From contig CAITYF010000086.1 of assembly GCA_903896545.1 (NCBI GenBank), positions 1 through 43,775 on the forward strand: a stretch of 43,775 nucleotides of DNA, given 5' to 3'. The stretch's first letter is position 1, and the number at the start of each line of letters is the position of its first letter. The translations under genes and the position numbers were made by a program. Source of the DNA: an uncultured Myxococcales bacterium (lineage in GTDB: Bacteria > Myxococcota_A > UBA9042). The notes under the pieces are model-generated. The model was not told the DNA's origin. It worked only from the letters and a program-made list of their open reading frames with translations, and searched no databases. Shown piece by piece: positions 1 to 8,414 of this stretch.

Positions 1-39
1 AGCTTTCGTCGCGCGGGCACTAGGCTTTTGGCCAAAGAT

Positions 40-54
40 GGGGCGCGCCGCCCC
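40..54. terminator. GC-rich hairpin upstream of the crotonase gene
   Basis: A 6-bp perfect stem (GGGGCG / CGCCCC) with a 3-base loop lies in the first 153 bases, which hold no recognisable gene. It has no clear T-run, so it may be the terminator of a gene left of the window or just GC-rich structure. Confidence 0.25.
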
Positions 55-153
55 AAACCCCGCGCCAGCACGCAGCCGCGTGCTTCCAGTACGGCGCAAC
101 AACCAGTTTTTGATGCGGTGCGAACTTGAGAAGCGCCGTACGAGGAGTCGAGA

Positions 154-855
154 ATGTACGAGATCAAGATGGCAGGACCCGGCAAGAACGCGCTGGGCTT
201 TGAGATGATGCAATACCTGCTGGACGAGCTGGGCCGCGCGGGGGGCCAGCCGATTCTGCTGACCGGCGATGCGGACGCGTTTTCGGCGGGGCTGAACCTG
301 AAAGAAGTGCTGGAAGCGGATGGCACGGGGATGGACGCGTTCCTCGGTCTGTTGAACCGCCTGACTGTGGCGCTGTACACCCATCCGGCGCCGACGGTCG
401 CGTGGGTGAACGGGCATGCGATTGCGGGCGGCGCGGTGCTGGCGCTGTGCTGCGACTATCGGATCGGCACGCCCAATCCCAAGGCGCGTCTGGGCCTGAA
501 TGAAGTGGCCATCGGTCTGCGGTTCCCGCCCACGGTGCTGGCCATCATGCGCGCCGCTCTGGCCCAACCGCATGCGGACACCGTGATTCTGGGCGCGGAG
601 CTCCACCCGTCGACGGAAGCGCTGCGGATGGGGATTCTGCACGAGATCGCCGAGGATGGTCTGGAGCGCGCGCGGCAACGGCTGAGGCTGTTGGGCGGCT
701 ACTCGCCGCTGGCGTATGCGGGCACGAAGGCGGATCTCCGCAGCGCCATTGTGCGCCCGGATCCCGAGGCGGAGGCGCTCTACGAGAAAGTCGTGCTGCC
801 GATGTGGACCTCGCCAGAGATCAAGGCGAAGATCGGCGCGATTCTGAAGCGATAG
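154..855 (+). CDS. Enoyl-CoA hydratase/isomerase (crotonase) family protein
   Basis: This 233-residue protein belongs to the crotonase superfamily, which acts on acyl-CoA thioesters in the cytoplasm (hydration, isomerisation or related chemistry). The two oxyanion-hole segments are visible: FSAGLNLKE near residue 48, and NGHAIAGGAVLAL near residue 89. A Glu in GLNEVAIGL (about residue 118) sits where many hydratases carry a catalytic acid. It is shorter than typical enoyl-CoA hydratases (about 260 residues) because the N-terminal beta-strands are trimmed, so the substrate cannot be inferred. The start ATG follows a good ribosome-binding site (CGAGGAGT). It converges on the CAP lipoprotein gene with only three bases between their ends. 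It could be a degradative or a biosynthetic isomerase. Confidence 0.88.
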   Translation: MYEIKMAGPGKNALGFEMMQYLLDELGRAGGQPILLTGDADAFSAGLNLKEVLEADGTGMDAFLGLLNRLTVALYTHPAPTVAWVNGHAIAGGAVLALCCDYRIGTPNPKARLGLNEVAIGLRFPPTVLAIMRAALAQPHADTVILGAELHPSTEALRMGILHEIAEDGLERARQRLRLLGGYSPLAYAGTKADLRSAIVRPDPEAEALYEKVVLPMWTSPEIKAKIGAILKR

Positions 856-858
856 CAG

Positions 859-2073
859 TTACTTCTGCGGCGGCGTCACGAAGACTTCGGTCACCACCGG
901 CACGTAGCCGTCCCCCTGCACTTGCAGCGCCACGCCGATGCCGACGTGCGTGAACGCCGGGTTGACGATCGCCTCGCGGTGTCCGGGGCTCGCCATCAGC
1001 CCTTGATGAACTTCCATTGTCGTGCTCGCCATGCCGACGTTCTCCCCCAGGCGCTGCCACGGGATACCTGCGCGATCGACGCGATTCTCCGTCGTGCCCT
1101 GGGTCGGCGACACGTGGGCGACGTAACCGTGCTCCACCATGTCCTGGCTGTGGGCGCGCGCAACCGCCGCGAGCGCGGGCCAGAGCACCAGCGGTCGCAG
1201 CCCGAGCTTGGCGCGTTCGCCGTTCACCAGCGCGAACAACTCCGCTTCACTCGCCGCGGGCGACGTCACGCGTTCCACCGCCTGTTCGACCGGCAGCGCC
1301 GGTTCGGGCGCGTCGACGTACACGGGAAAATTCGCGACGACCAAGGGTCCCAGCGTACCGTCGCCCAAGAGTTCGACCGCGTACGCACCCCGATTTGCGA
1401 GGGCGATGCGGAAGTCAAAGCTGCGGCCGCTGGCCTCCTGATTCTCGGTCTTGCCGTCGGGCATCGTCACAGCGAGGCGCGGATGCTGCAGGCGACCCGT
1501 GAGCGAACCTTCCAATTCCAGCGCGTCGCCCACGCTTGCGTGGCGCGGCACGGCGGAGAAATCCACGTCGGCGGCGGTGAGCACCGCGATCGCGAAGTGT
1601 TCGCCGGCCGTCGCGTGGACGGCGATGCCGTAGCGCACGTACACCGCCGTACCACCGAGCTTCTGCACCTGATCGGCGACCGCCTGTGTGAGGCGCGCGG
1701 AATCGATACCGGGCGTGAAGCGCACCGAAACGATGGCTGGCGTGGGAAACGGGACGCCCGCCCGCGTCGTGACGGCGAGGCGTCGTTGCAACTGCGGAGA
1801 GTCACCCACGCTGACGCGTTCGGCCAGCCAATTCGCCACTTGCGCCAGGCGCGCATCGCCCTCGGCACCTGCGTGCGTCTTGCGATCCATCGCGGTTCGC
1901 AAGGCCGCTTCCAATTCCGTCGCGCGCGGTCCAATCGCGGTGGGACCATCGGGCGCTTCTGTGGCGTAGACGTCGGCCCAGCCCGTGCGGACATCGACGG
2001 CGGCGCGTTGCGCGGCCGAACAGCCGGTCAGAGCGGCGGCAGCAAGCAACCAGCACAAGGTGAGTTTGAACAT
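859..2073 (-). CDS. CAP (SCP/PR-1-like) domain lipoprotein
   Basis: This is a predicted lipoprotein of 404 residues. The signal peptide MFKLTLCWLLAAAALTGCS ends in a lipobox with Cys at residue 18. The start at 2073 was chosen because it begins the signal peptide and follows AAGGAG; an in-frame start seven codons upstream is less likely. The middle of the protein (about 30-270) is beta-rich and I do not recognise it. The C-terminal 130 residues form a CAP domain: ELFALVNGERAKLGLRPL, a histidine in ARAHSQDM, and GHREAIVNPAFTHVGIG near the end, matching the family's two-histidine site. Bacterial CAP proteins are secreted and mostly of unknown role. The gene lies 17 bases after proC on the same strand, probably as the last gene of that transcript. 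Confidence 0.88.
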   Translation of the reverse strand: MFKLTLCWLLAAAALTGCSAAQRAAVDVRTGWADVYATEAPDGPTAIGPRATELEAALRTAMDRKTHAGAEGDARLAQVANWLAERVSVGDSPQLQRRLAVTTRAGVPFPTPAIVSVRFTPGIDSARLTQAVADQVQKLGGTAVYVRYGIAVHATAGEHFAIAVLTAADVDFSAVPRHASVGDALELEGSLTGRLQHPRLAVTMPDGKTENQEASGRSFDFRIALANRGAYAVELLGDGTLGPLVVANFPVYVDAPEPALPVEQAVERVTSPAASEAELFALVNGERAKLGLRPLVLWPALAAVARAHSQDMVEHGYVAHVSPTQGTTENRVDRAGIPWQRLGENVGMASTTMEVHQGLMASPGHREAIVNPAFTHVGIGVALQVQGDGYVPVVTEVFVTPPQK

Positions 2074-2090
2074 CGCGCCGCTCCTTGCCG

Positions 2091-2891
2091 TCACGAACGC
2101 GCCAATTCAGCCGCGCGGGCAACGGCGGCGGCGACCGCTTCCGTCACGGTTTCCGGCCACGCGCGTGAGGCAAAAACGTGAAGTGCAGCCTGCGTCATTC
2201 CGCCCTTTGAAGTCACTTCGGCGCGCAGTTCGGACGGTGGACGCCCGGCGTTGGCAGCCAAAAGCGCAGCACCGAGCAGCGTCTCCTGTGCCAGAAGCGC
2301 GGACGTTTGCGGATCGAGACCCTGCGCCATGCCGGCCTCCGCGAGCGCCTCCAGAAACAGAAACACGTAGGCGGGACCAGACCCAGCGACTGCGGTGAAC
2401 GCGTCGACGTGCGATTCGACGACGTCCACGACGGTGCCAAGCGGTGCGAGCAAGGTGCGCGTCTCGACCACGTCCTCCGGAGTCGCCGTCGTGCCCGGCG
2501 TGAGCGCGACAAGCCCGCGACCCAGCCGAACCGGCGTATTGGGCATCAACCGCAGGACGCGCGCGCCGGGAAGCTGCATCTCCAGCGCCACTGTCGGCAC
2601 GCCCGCGAGCACGGACAGCCAGCGTTGGTTGGGCTGCGGCCGCAGATCGCCGAGCGCTCCGGCGCGTAACTGCGGCTTCACTGCCAGAAGGACGGTCTGC
2701 GCGCCTGCAATCACTGCCGCCACATCGGTGCCGCACGCAACGCCAAAGGTTGCAGCGACGCGCTCGGCGGAAGCAGCAGATCCTGTGCACGCGATGACGT
2801 CATCGGCGGCAAGCGCTCCCGTCTCCAGCCAGCGTGCCAGCATCGCGCTCGCCATCTTGCCGCATCCGATGATGCCAAGTCGCTTCTTCAT
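2091..2891 (-). CDS. proC: Pyrroline-5-carboxylate reductase
   Basis: ProC reduces 1-pyrroline-5-carboxylate to L-proline with NAD(P)H, the last step of proline synthesis. The 266-residue product has the N-terminal Rossmann signature GIIGCGKMASAML, the NADP-domain LLAVKPQ segment, VRLMPNTPVRLGRG, and the C-terminal family signature around VTSKGGMTQAAL, in the expected order and length. The ATG at 2891 overlaps the stop of the upstream M64 peptidase gene (ATGA, four bases), which indicates translational coupling. A longer in-frame reading with 27 more N-terminal residues runs into the peptidase gene and adds nothing like the family N-terminus. The pairing with a secreted peptidase looks like operon packing, not shared function. 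Confidence 0.95.
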   Translation of the reverse strand: MKKRLGIIGCGKMASAMLARWLETGALAADDVIACTGSAASAERVAATFGVACGTDVAAVIAGAQTVLLAVKPQLRAGALGDLRPQPNQRWLSVLAGVPTVALEMQLPGARVLRLMPNTPVRLGRGLVALTPGTTATPEDVVETRTLLAPLGTVVDVVESHVDAFTAVAGSGPAYVFLFLEALAEAGMAQGLDPQTSALLAQETLLGAALLAANAGRPPSELRAEVTSKGGMTQAALHVFASRAWPETVTEAVAAAVARAAELARS

Positions 2892-4369
2892 GCTGTCCTT
2901 TTGCGTCGTGCCAGCAGGCCGAATGCGGCCAGCAGCGGCCAGACGGTCGCACTTGTGCGTCCCGCTTGGCAACCGCTTGTCGTCGATTCCTGCGCTGGCG
3001 CGGGAGACGCAACGACGTCACCGCTACAGGTTCCACAATCCAGGGCACGCACCGAGTCGTCTGGCAGCGGAGTCGTCGCGTCCACGTGCAGATTCCACAC
3101 CGCTTCTTCCACCAACGCGTGGTCTGGGTCGTCCAGAACCGCATCGGTCGCGTCAAACACCCGCAGTGTCAGCGTGTGTTCGCCGACGTCGTTCACGCCC
3201 GGCGTCCAGCTTGGGCCCGTGGCGACGTACTGGCCATCGCGCAGCCATTGGAGTTGCACCGTCGCGATGGGCGCTGTCTCCACCGTAAACGTTGGGCATT
3301 CACCAACTGTGCACGTGACGATCGGCGATGGTCCTGGCAGTCGCGAACGCAGCATCGACGTGCTCTTGTGGATCGCGACGATGAGCGCCTCGGCGCAGAC
3401 TGAGCAGAACGCCATGTCGAGCGAGCGCATCAGGCAGTTGGGCGCGGGTCGAAACATGCCCACGGTTTTGTACCGCGCGCCCTCGTACGCACCAACTGGC
3501 GTGTAGAGGCTCGTCGCCTCGGTCGCTGACGATGGAATCGGCGTGGCATCCTTGACCCACGCGTGCCACTTCAAGGGCTCCAGATGGGCGAACGACGTCA
3601 CATTCGGCTCACCGTCTCCTGCGGGATAACCGGGGTAGGGCGCGTCGTACTCGTCCGCCAGATGCCCCAGATTGTGACCCAGCTCGTGGCGCAGAATCGC
3701 GATCGCATCGGTCGCCATGGAGACGACCGGAACCGCGCCGCCGGAACCGCCGTACTCCGCGTCATTGACGACCACGACGGCGATGTCAAACGCCGGAAAC
3801 GCGTGAGCCACGGCGTCGAGAACCTTGGCGTCGTCGGCAACCGCCAAGCGCGTGACGCCGCCGTAGTCAAAGGTGGTGCCAAACGCGTTGTCGACGTAGA
3901 CGCCGGCCGACGGGTGACTGGCGCCGGATTGAGGCGACGCGACGAAAAACGCGTACACGTTGAAGAGACTGGCGTAATCCACGTAGGGAGGCCAACTCAA
4001 GAGCGCGTCTGACGTCAGGCCCGCGGCAACAAAGAAAGCGTCGCGTTCGTCGGCGGTGAAGCCATCGGCGACCAGCACAATGTCCAGCGACTGCGCCGTC
4101 GAGCCGCCCAAGTGGACGGTCTGCAGATCGGTCGGCAGCACGGGGTCCATCAGCCGCGGCTGTTGCAGCCGGGTCTTCAGCCAGAGCGTCGCCGGATCGG
4201 TTGGCAGAAACTGCGTCTCAGGCCGTTCTTGAATCGCCGCCCTGTGCAGATCGCCCGCGTGCCGTGGCGCCACGTGCACAAACCCCGGCGTCGCGCGCGC
4301 AGGCAGCGCCACGCACGTCAGCGTCACGAGGCAGAGCAGAGTGGCGCGCGGCAAAGGGGGAAAGCGCAT
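2888..4369 (-). CDS. Secreted M64-family (IgA peptidase-like) metallopeptidase with MYXO-CTERM-like tail
   Basis: This 493-residue exported protein starts with a signal peptide (MRFPPLPRATLLCLVTLTC...ARA). A peptidase M64 domain follows: SLDIVLVADGFTADE near residue 95, and the zinc motif HELGHNLGHLADEYDAPYPG near residue 226, where HExxH gives two metal ligands and the catalytic Glu. A beta-sandwich (PKD/Ig-like) follows around residues 355-440. The C-terminus has a Cys-rich linker, then GC, a hydrophobic segment WPLLAAFGLLA and RRKR, the layout of the MYXO-CTERM sorting signal found in Myxococcota. The substrate is unknown; despite the family name, IgA cleavage is not implied. The start at 4369 begins the signal peptide; a start 12 codons upstream is also in frame. 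It lies 51 bases after fmt and overlaps proC by four bases. Confidence 0.88.
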   Translation of the reverse strand: MRFPPLPRATLLCLVTLTCVALPARATPGFVHVAPRHAGDLHRAAIQERPETQFLPTDPATLWLKTRLQQPRLMDPVLPTDLQTVHLGGSTAQSLDIVLVADGFTADERDAFFVAAGLTSDALLSWPPYVDYASLFNVYAFFVASPQSGASHPSAGVYVDNAFGTTFDYGGVTRLAVADDAKVLDAVAHAFPAFDIAVVVVNDAEYGGSGGAVPVVSMATDAIAILRHELGHNLGHLADEYDAPYPGYPAGDGEPNVTSFAHLEPLKWHAWVKDATPIPSSATEATSLYTPVGAYEGARYKTVGMFRPAPNCLMRSLDMAFCSVCAEALIVAIHKSTSMLRSRLPGPSPIVTCTVGECPTFTVETAPIATVQLQWLRDGQYVATGPSWTPGVNDVGEHTLTLRVFDATDAVLDDPDHALVEEAVWNLHVDATTPLPDDSVRALDCGTCSGDVVASPAPAQESTTSGCQAGRTSATVWPLLAAFGLLARRKRTA

Positions 4370-4420
4370 GAGGTAGGTGTACAGGATTTGCCGCGGCGGC
4401 GCCAATTCGCGCGGAAACGG

Positions 4421-5368
4421 TCAGCCCAAGCGCGCGCCTACGGTCCAACGCAGGCCACGCAGCACTTCAGGCACCGGCATGGCGCGTTTGCCGGGGCGCT
4501 GGATGCTGGCGATACGCAGGCTGCCTTCGCCCGTCGCCACCCACGCAGCGTCTTTTTCCAACGCCACGATGCTTCCCGCGTCGCCGTTGTGGTCGCCAAG
4601 CGCGAGTCCTTCCTCAAAAATCTTCCACACTTCACCGCTTACGTCCGGCGGCGTCGTCGAGGCGCCGGGCCACGGCTGCATCGCGCGAATCAACGCGTGA
4701 ATATGCCGCGCCGGTCGGGTCCAATCGATCCGGCCCTCTTGCTTCTGCAGCGGGGGCGCGAACGTCAGACCGTCCTCCGGTTGCGGTTGCGGCACGAGAG
4801 CGCCCGCTGTGATCGCGGGCAGGTGATCGAGCAGCAACTGCGCGCCGGCGTCCGCGAGTTTGATCTCCAGCGTCGCGGTCGTGTCCGTGTCCAGAATCGG
4901 CACCACGATGCGCGCCAGCTCCGGTCCCGTGTCCAGACCTTCATCCATCTGCATCAGGCACACGCCGCTCTTTGCATCGCCCGCCGCGATCGCCCGCGTG
5001 ATCGGCGAAGCGCCGCGCCAGCGCGGCAAGAGCGACGCATGCACGTTCACGCACCCCAGCGGGGTCAGGTGCAGTACGTCCGCGCCCAGAATCCGCCCGT
5101 AAGCGGCGACGACGACCAGCTCTGTTCCCTGGGCCTTGAGCCACGCCGCCAGCGCGCCATCGCGCACCTTCACGGGCTGCAGAAGCGGCAGGTTGTGCGC
5201 CAGCGCGTATTCCTTGACCGCCGGCGCGCGCAGCTCGTTGCCACGTCCGGCGGGCTTGTCGGGCTGACACACAACGGCGACGACAGGCACGCCCGCGTCC
5301 ACCAGCTTGGCGAGCGATGCAACGGCAAAAGACGGCGAACCGATAAAGGCAACTTTGGGAAAGTTCAC
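4421..5368 (-). CDS. fmt: Methionyl-tRNA formyltransferase
   Basis: Fmt formylates the initiator Met-tRNA using 10-formyl-THF. The 315-residue product matches the family in length. The N-terminal FIGSPSFAVASL corresponds to the usual F-G-T/S-P-x-F-A motif. The catalytic region is present: NVHASLLPRWRGASPI (about residue 108), including the conserved His and the SLLPxxRG loop, followed by MDEGLDTGPEL. The C-terminal OB-like domain carries GRIDWTRPA and RAMQPWPGA. Translation starts at a GTG. The gene begins six bases after the def stop codon, the classic def-fmt arrangement of the formyl-methionine cycle. Confidence 0.96.
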   Translation of the reverse strand: MNFPKVAFIGSPSFAVASLAKLVDAGVPVVAVVCQPDKPAGRGNELRAPAVKEYALAHNLPLLQPVKVRDGALAAWLKAQGTELVVVAAYGRILGADVLHLTPLGCVNVHASLLPRWRGASPITRAIAAGDAKSGVCLMQMDEGLDTGPELARIVVPILDTDTTATLEIKLADAGAQLLLDHLPAITAGALVPQPQPEDGLTFAPPLQKQEGRIDWTRPARHIHALIRAMQPWPGASTTPPDVSGEVWKIFEEGLALGDHNGDAGSIVALEKDAAWVATGEGSLRIASIQRPGKRAMPVPEVLRGLRWTVGARLG

Positions 5369-5374
5369 GAGCTT

Positions 5375-5962
5375 TTAGCCCACGTTCTGCTGCGCGCGCC
5401 GCGTCTTGAGCTTCTCGCGCAGCGCCTGATCGTCGATCGCCTCGCGATTTTGCCGCAGGTATTCACGCAGCGCGATCTTGCGCTTGAACGGCGACAACCG
5501 GTCGATGAACGTGATGCCGTCCAAGTGATCCAGCTCGTGCTGAATGCACACCGCGACCAGTCCTTTGGCCGTCAACTTCACTTCCGCGCCCGTGCGATCC
5601 TGATACGCGAGGTCAATCTCTGCCGCGCGCGTGACGAATTCGCTCATGCCGGGAAACGACAGGCAGCCTTCCTCGTACTTCAACTCGCCGCGCTTGCCGA
5701 TGATCTTCGGGTTGATGACCTCGATCCGCCCCGTCGTCTTCACGTCCTTCTCGCCCGAACCGCGGTTGGTCGGCACGTCCATCAGAAACACGCGCACCGG
5801 CTGACCGACCTGATTGGCGGCCAGCCCGATCCCGTCCGCGTCGTTCATCGTCTCGGCCATGTCGTCCAGAAATTGGTGCAACTCGGCGTCAAAACGCGTC
5901 ACTTCCGCGCATTTCTGCTTCAGAATCGGGTGGGGAAAGGTTACGACTTCGAGCACGGCCAT
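5375..5962 (-). CDS. def: Peptide deformylase
   Basis: Def removes the formyl group from nascent proteins. The 195-residue product carries all three family motifs: GIGLAANQVG (motif 1), EEGCLSFPG (motif 2, with the metal-binding Cys) and QHELDHLDGI (motif 3, HExxH with the other two ligands and the catalytic Glu). The ATG at 5962 gives MAVLEVVTFPHPIL, the usual N-terminus. The open frame reaches 44 codons further but that part is Arg-rich and lies in the upstream gene. It sits seven bases after the upstream coiled-coil gene and six before fmt, so these genes are almost certainly co-transcribed. Confidence 0.96.
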   Translation of the reverse strand: MAVLEVVTFPHPILKQKCAEVTRFDAELHQFLDDMAETMNDADGIGLAANQVGQPVRVFLMDVPTNRGSGEKDVKTTGRIEVINPKIIGKRGELKYEEGCLSFPGMSEFVTRAAEIDLAYQDRTGAEVKLTAKGLVAVCIQHELDHLDGITFIDRLSPFKRKIALREYLRQNREAIDDQALREKLKTRRAQQNVG

Positions 5963-5969
5963 CCGATCC

Positions 5970-6326
5970 TCACTTCTTCTTGCGCGGACCGCGCGTGGCG
6001 GCGGCCGGAGCTTCGATCGTCGGCGCTGACGTCTCCGCCTCCGCCTTGGTCGACAGTTGCTCGCGCAGGTCCTCGACCTCATGCTGCAGATCACGGACAG
6101 AACGCTTCAGCTTGGCCACGTCATCGCGGGTCACGAGATCCAGCTGCTTGGCGACCTGCTTCACGCCCAGTTCAACGACGTCGCGCGCCTCCGCACGCAG
6201 GTTGATGGCCGCGACAAACGCGTTCTTCACCTGCGGGCTCGACAGCACCTTCATCGTCGCATCGCTGGCCAACACTTTGCCGACCTGACGTGCGGCGACA
6301 TCTTTCACTTGATCCAAAAGACTCAT
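5970..6326 (-). CDS. Small coiled-coil (phasin-like) protein
   Basis: This 118-residue protein begins MSLLDQVKDVAARQVGKVLAS, after a ribosome-binding site (GAGGAAC). It has an amphipathic N-terminal half and a heptad-like helix around residues 62-92 (DVAKLKRSVRDLQHEVEDLREQL), then an Ala/Pro-rich linker and a basic tail GPRKKK. The layout resembles phasin or UbiK/BMFP-type accessory proteins, which form trimeric coiled coils, but no diagnostic motif fixes the family. It is the first gene of the closely packed stretch leading into def and fmt, seven bases upstream of def. Function unknown; a role in membrane or granule association is only an inference. Confidence 0.7.
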   Translation of the reverse strand: MSLLDQVKDVAARQVGKVLASDATMKVLSSPQVKNAFVAAINLRAEARDVVELGVKQVAKQLDLVTRDDVAKLKRSVRDLQHEVEDLREQLSTKAEAETSAPTIEAPAAATRGPRKKK

Positions 6327-6394
6327 GGCTCGTTCCTCAAGAGATTGCCCGCGCACAAGTTAGCACGCTGGCGGTTTTGTAAAGGCCCGCTCGT

Positions 6395-8257
6395 TCACGG
6401 GCAGCACGTCGCGATGCCGCTGCAGCACGATCCCAGGATGCCGCACAGGAAGTCGCTCGGGTCGCAGGAGCAGAACGGATTGGAGGTGGTGCCACCACAA
6501 GCGGAGCATTCGGAGCCAGCCGCGGCGAGGCACGCAGAGGTTCCGCCGCCGCCGCCGCAGGCGCCCGCATAGTCGCCGCAGCAACCGGTCGCGTCGATGT
6601 CGCACAGGGAATCGCACCAGCAGCCGCCGGGTGCCTTGCCGCCGCAGTTGCCGACGCACGAATCCGCCCCGCCGCTGCCGCCGCCACCGCAGATGCTCTG
6701 GTAGTCGCCGCAGCAGTCGCCGATGCCGGTGCAATTGGCGTCGCAGTAGCAGCTGCCGTCCGACCCGGCACCGCCGCAGTTGCCCGCACACGAGCCCGTT
6801 CCGAACGTGGGGCAGTCCACGGCGCAACTGGTGTTGTCCTCAGCGCCGGTGCACAAGCCGTCACCGCAAAATCCGCCGGTGTTGGGGCAGTCGCTGGGGC
6901 AAGTCGCGTTGTTCTCGCCCAGGTCACACGTGCCGTCGCCGCAGAACGGTCCGCTGATCGGGCAGTCGACGGCGCAACTCGCGTTCGTTTCATTGAAGTC
7001 GCAGGTGCCGTCACCGCAGACGGGCGGGCAGGCGCCGCAGTCGCTCTTGCACGTGCTGCAGGTTTCCGTGCCCCCGCAGGTGCCGTCGCCGCAGACGTTG
7101 GGCGTGCAGCCGGCGATCGGCGCGTTCTGGCAGACCCCGGAGCACGTGTCGGTGGTGCACGGGTCGTTGTCGTTGCACTCCGCGGCGGACTTGCAGCACT
7201 TGCCGACCGCCGCGTGCTGGCACTTGCCGTTGTAGCAGGTGTCGGAAGTGCAGGCGTCGTTGTCGTTGCAGTCGCCGTCGGCCTTGCAGCACGTCGGGTC
7301 GGCCGAGTGGGTGCAATCGCCGGCCGTGCAGGCGTCGATGGTGCACGTGTCGCCGTCGTTGCAGTCCGCGTTGGATTGGCAGCAGCCCGCCGGTGGCGGC
7401 GTGTGCGTGCACGCGTTGGCGGCACAGGTGTCCACGGTGCAGGGGTTGCCGTCGTCGCACGCGCCGTCGGTTTCACAGCAGCCCGCGACCTTGCCGTGCT
7501 GGCACTTGCCGCTGGCACACGTGTCGCTGGTGCAGGCTTTCTGGTCATCGCAGTCGCCGTCGGCGGTGCAGGCGGTGATCGGTGTCCACTCGCAGCGGTT
7601 CTGCAGGCACGCCCCGGCGTTCGCGCCAGTCGGGTCCACGCACTCGGCGTCCGCGCCACAGCAGAGAGGATCTTTGCCCTTGGGGTTCACAAAGAGGCTG
7701 TATTTGCACACGCCCGACAAGCACTTGTCTGCCGTGCAGGTGTTGCCGTCGTCGCAGTCCTTGGTGCCGGTACAGCCGCACGAGCCGATTGGTTTCTTGG
7801 GGTGTACGCACACGCCGCCCGCGCACTTGTCGTCCGTGCAGGTGACCTGGTCGTCGCACTCGCCGTCGCTTTTGCATCCGGGGGGCGTGGTGCCGGTGTC
7901 CTTGGGCCCTGCGTCCGATTGACCGCCGGTGCTGCCCGTGTCTTCCGGCGTTTCCACGTCAGCCGGGGTGCTGCCCGCGTCTGCGCTCGTGTCGCCAAAC
8001 CCGCCGACCACGTCCGTGCCCGGACTGAGTGTGCTCTGACACTTGCCCTTGACGCACGCCAAGCCGCCGCAGTCCGCTGTGGTCTTGCACGCAGGCACGC
8101 ATGCGCCGTTGACGCAGTTCATGGTGGCTGGGCAGTCGCTCGACAGCTTGCACGTCGTCGCGGCCGCCCCGGTGCTGCTGGTGTCCGAGCTGCCGCAGCC
8201 GGTCGTCGCAATCGCCGCGACCAGAGACGCGAGCACACACAGAATTCGGAGATTCAT
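6395..8257 (-). CDS. Cys-rich lipoprotein with two somatomedin-B-like domains
   Basis: This 620-residue predicted lipoprotein has the signal peptide MNLRILCVLASLVAAIATTGCGSS. Low-complexity Asp/Thr/Gly linkers follow. About eight repeats of the form C-DC-DD-G-x-CT-x-D-x-C-x-x-G-x-C then cover residues 125-395, and four CGDGTCxxxEtxxxCxxDC repeats cover 405-485. Two modules follow at about 488-524 and 531-567, each with eight cysteines spaced like somatomedin B (CxxxC...CxCDxxC...CCxDYxxxC). A last Cys cluster ends in CCP. Such proteins are surface-exposed or secreted; the ligand is unknown. The start at 8257 was chosen for the signal peptide. A promoter is visible at 8354-8382 on the same strand. 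Confidence 0.85.
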   Translation of the reverse strand: MNLRILCVLASLVAAIATTGCGSSDTSSTGAAATTCKLSSDCPATMNCVNGACVPACKTTADCGGLACVKGKCQSTLSPGTDVVGGFGDTSADAGSTPADVETPEDTGSTGGQSDAGPKDTGTTPPGCKSDGECDDQVTCTDDKCAGGVCVHPKKPIGSCGCTGTKDCDDGNTCTADKCLSGVCKYSLFVNPKGKDPLCCGADAECVDPTGANAGACLQNRCEWTPITACTADGDCDDQKACTSDTCASGKCQHGKVAGCCETDGACDDGNPCTVDTCAANACTHTPPPAGCCQSNADCNDGDTCTIDACTAGDCTHSADPTCCKADGDCNDNDACTSDTCYNGKCQHAAVGKCCKSAAECNDNDPCTTDTCSGVCQNAPIAGCTPNVCGDGTCGGTETCSTCKSDCGACPPVCGDGTCDFNETNASCAVDCPISGPFCGDGTCDLGENNATCPSDCPNTGGFCGDGLCTGAEDNTSCAVDCPTFGTGSCAGNCGGAGSDGSCYCDANCTGIGDCCGDYQSICGGGGSGGADSCVGNCGGKAPGGCWCDSLCDIDATGCCGDYAGACGGGGGTSACLAAAGSECSACGGTTSNPFCSCDPSDFLCGILGSCCSGIATCCP

Positions 8258-8353
8258 CGCGATGCTTCCTCTCAACGCGGCACCCCAATTTGCCGGCTTC
8301 CTCGCCGTTGAATCGCGCGAATGATCACCCGCGAGACACAACATACGCACAGA

Positions 8354-8382
8354 AGCGTAACGTTTTGGCGGCGCTGGTTCAA
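8354..8382 (-). promoter_or_regulatory. Predicted promoter of the Cys-rich lipoprotein gene
   Basis: Read on the minus strand: TTGAAC (-35, 8377-8382), a 17-base spacer and TACGCT (-10, 8354-8359). Predicted transcription starts near 8347, leaving a 5' leader of about 90 bases before the ATG at 8257. Confidence 0.5.
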
Positions 8383-8414
8383 CGAAAACCGCGCGCTTGG
8401 GCGAGACCCACGGC

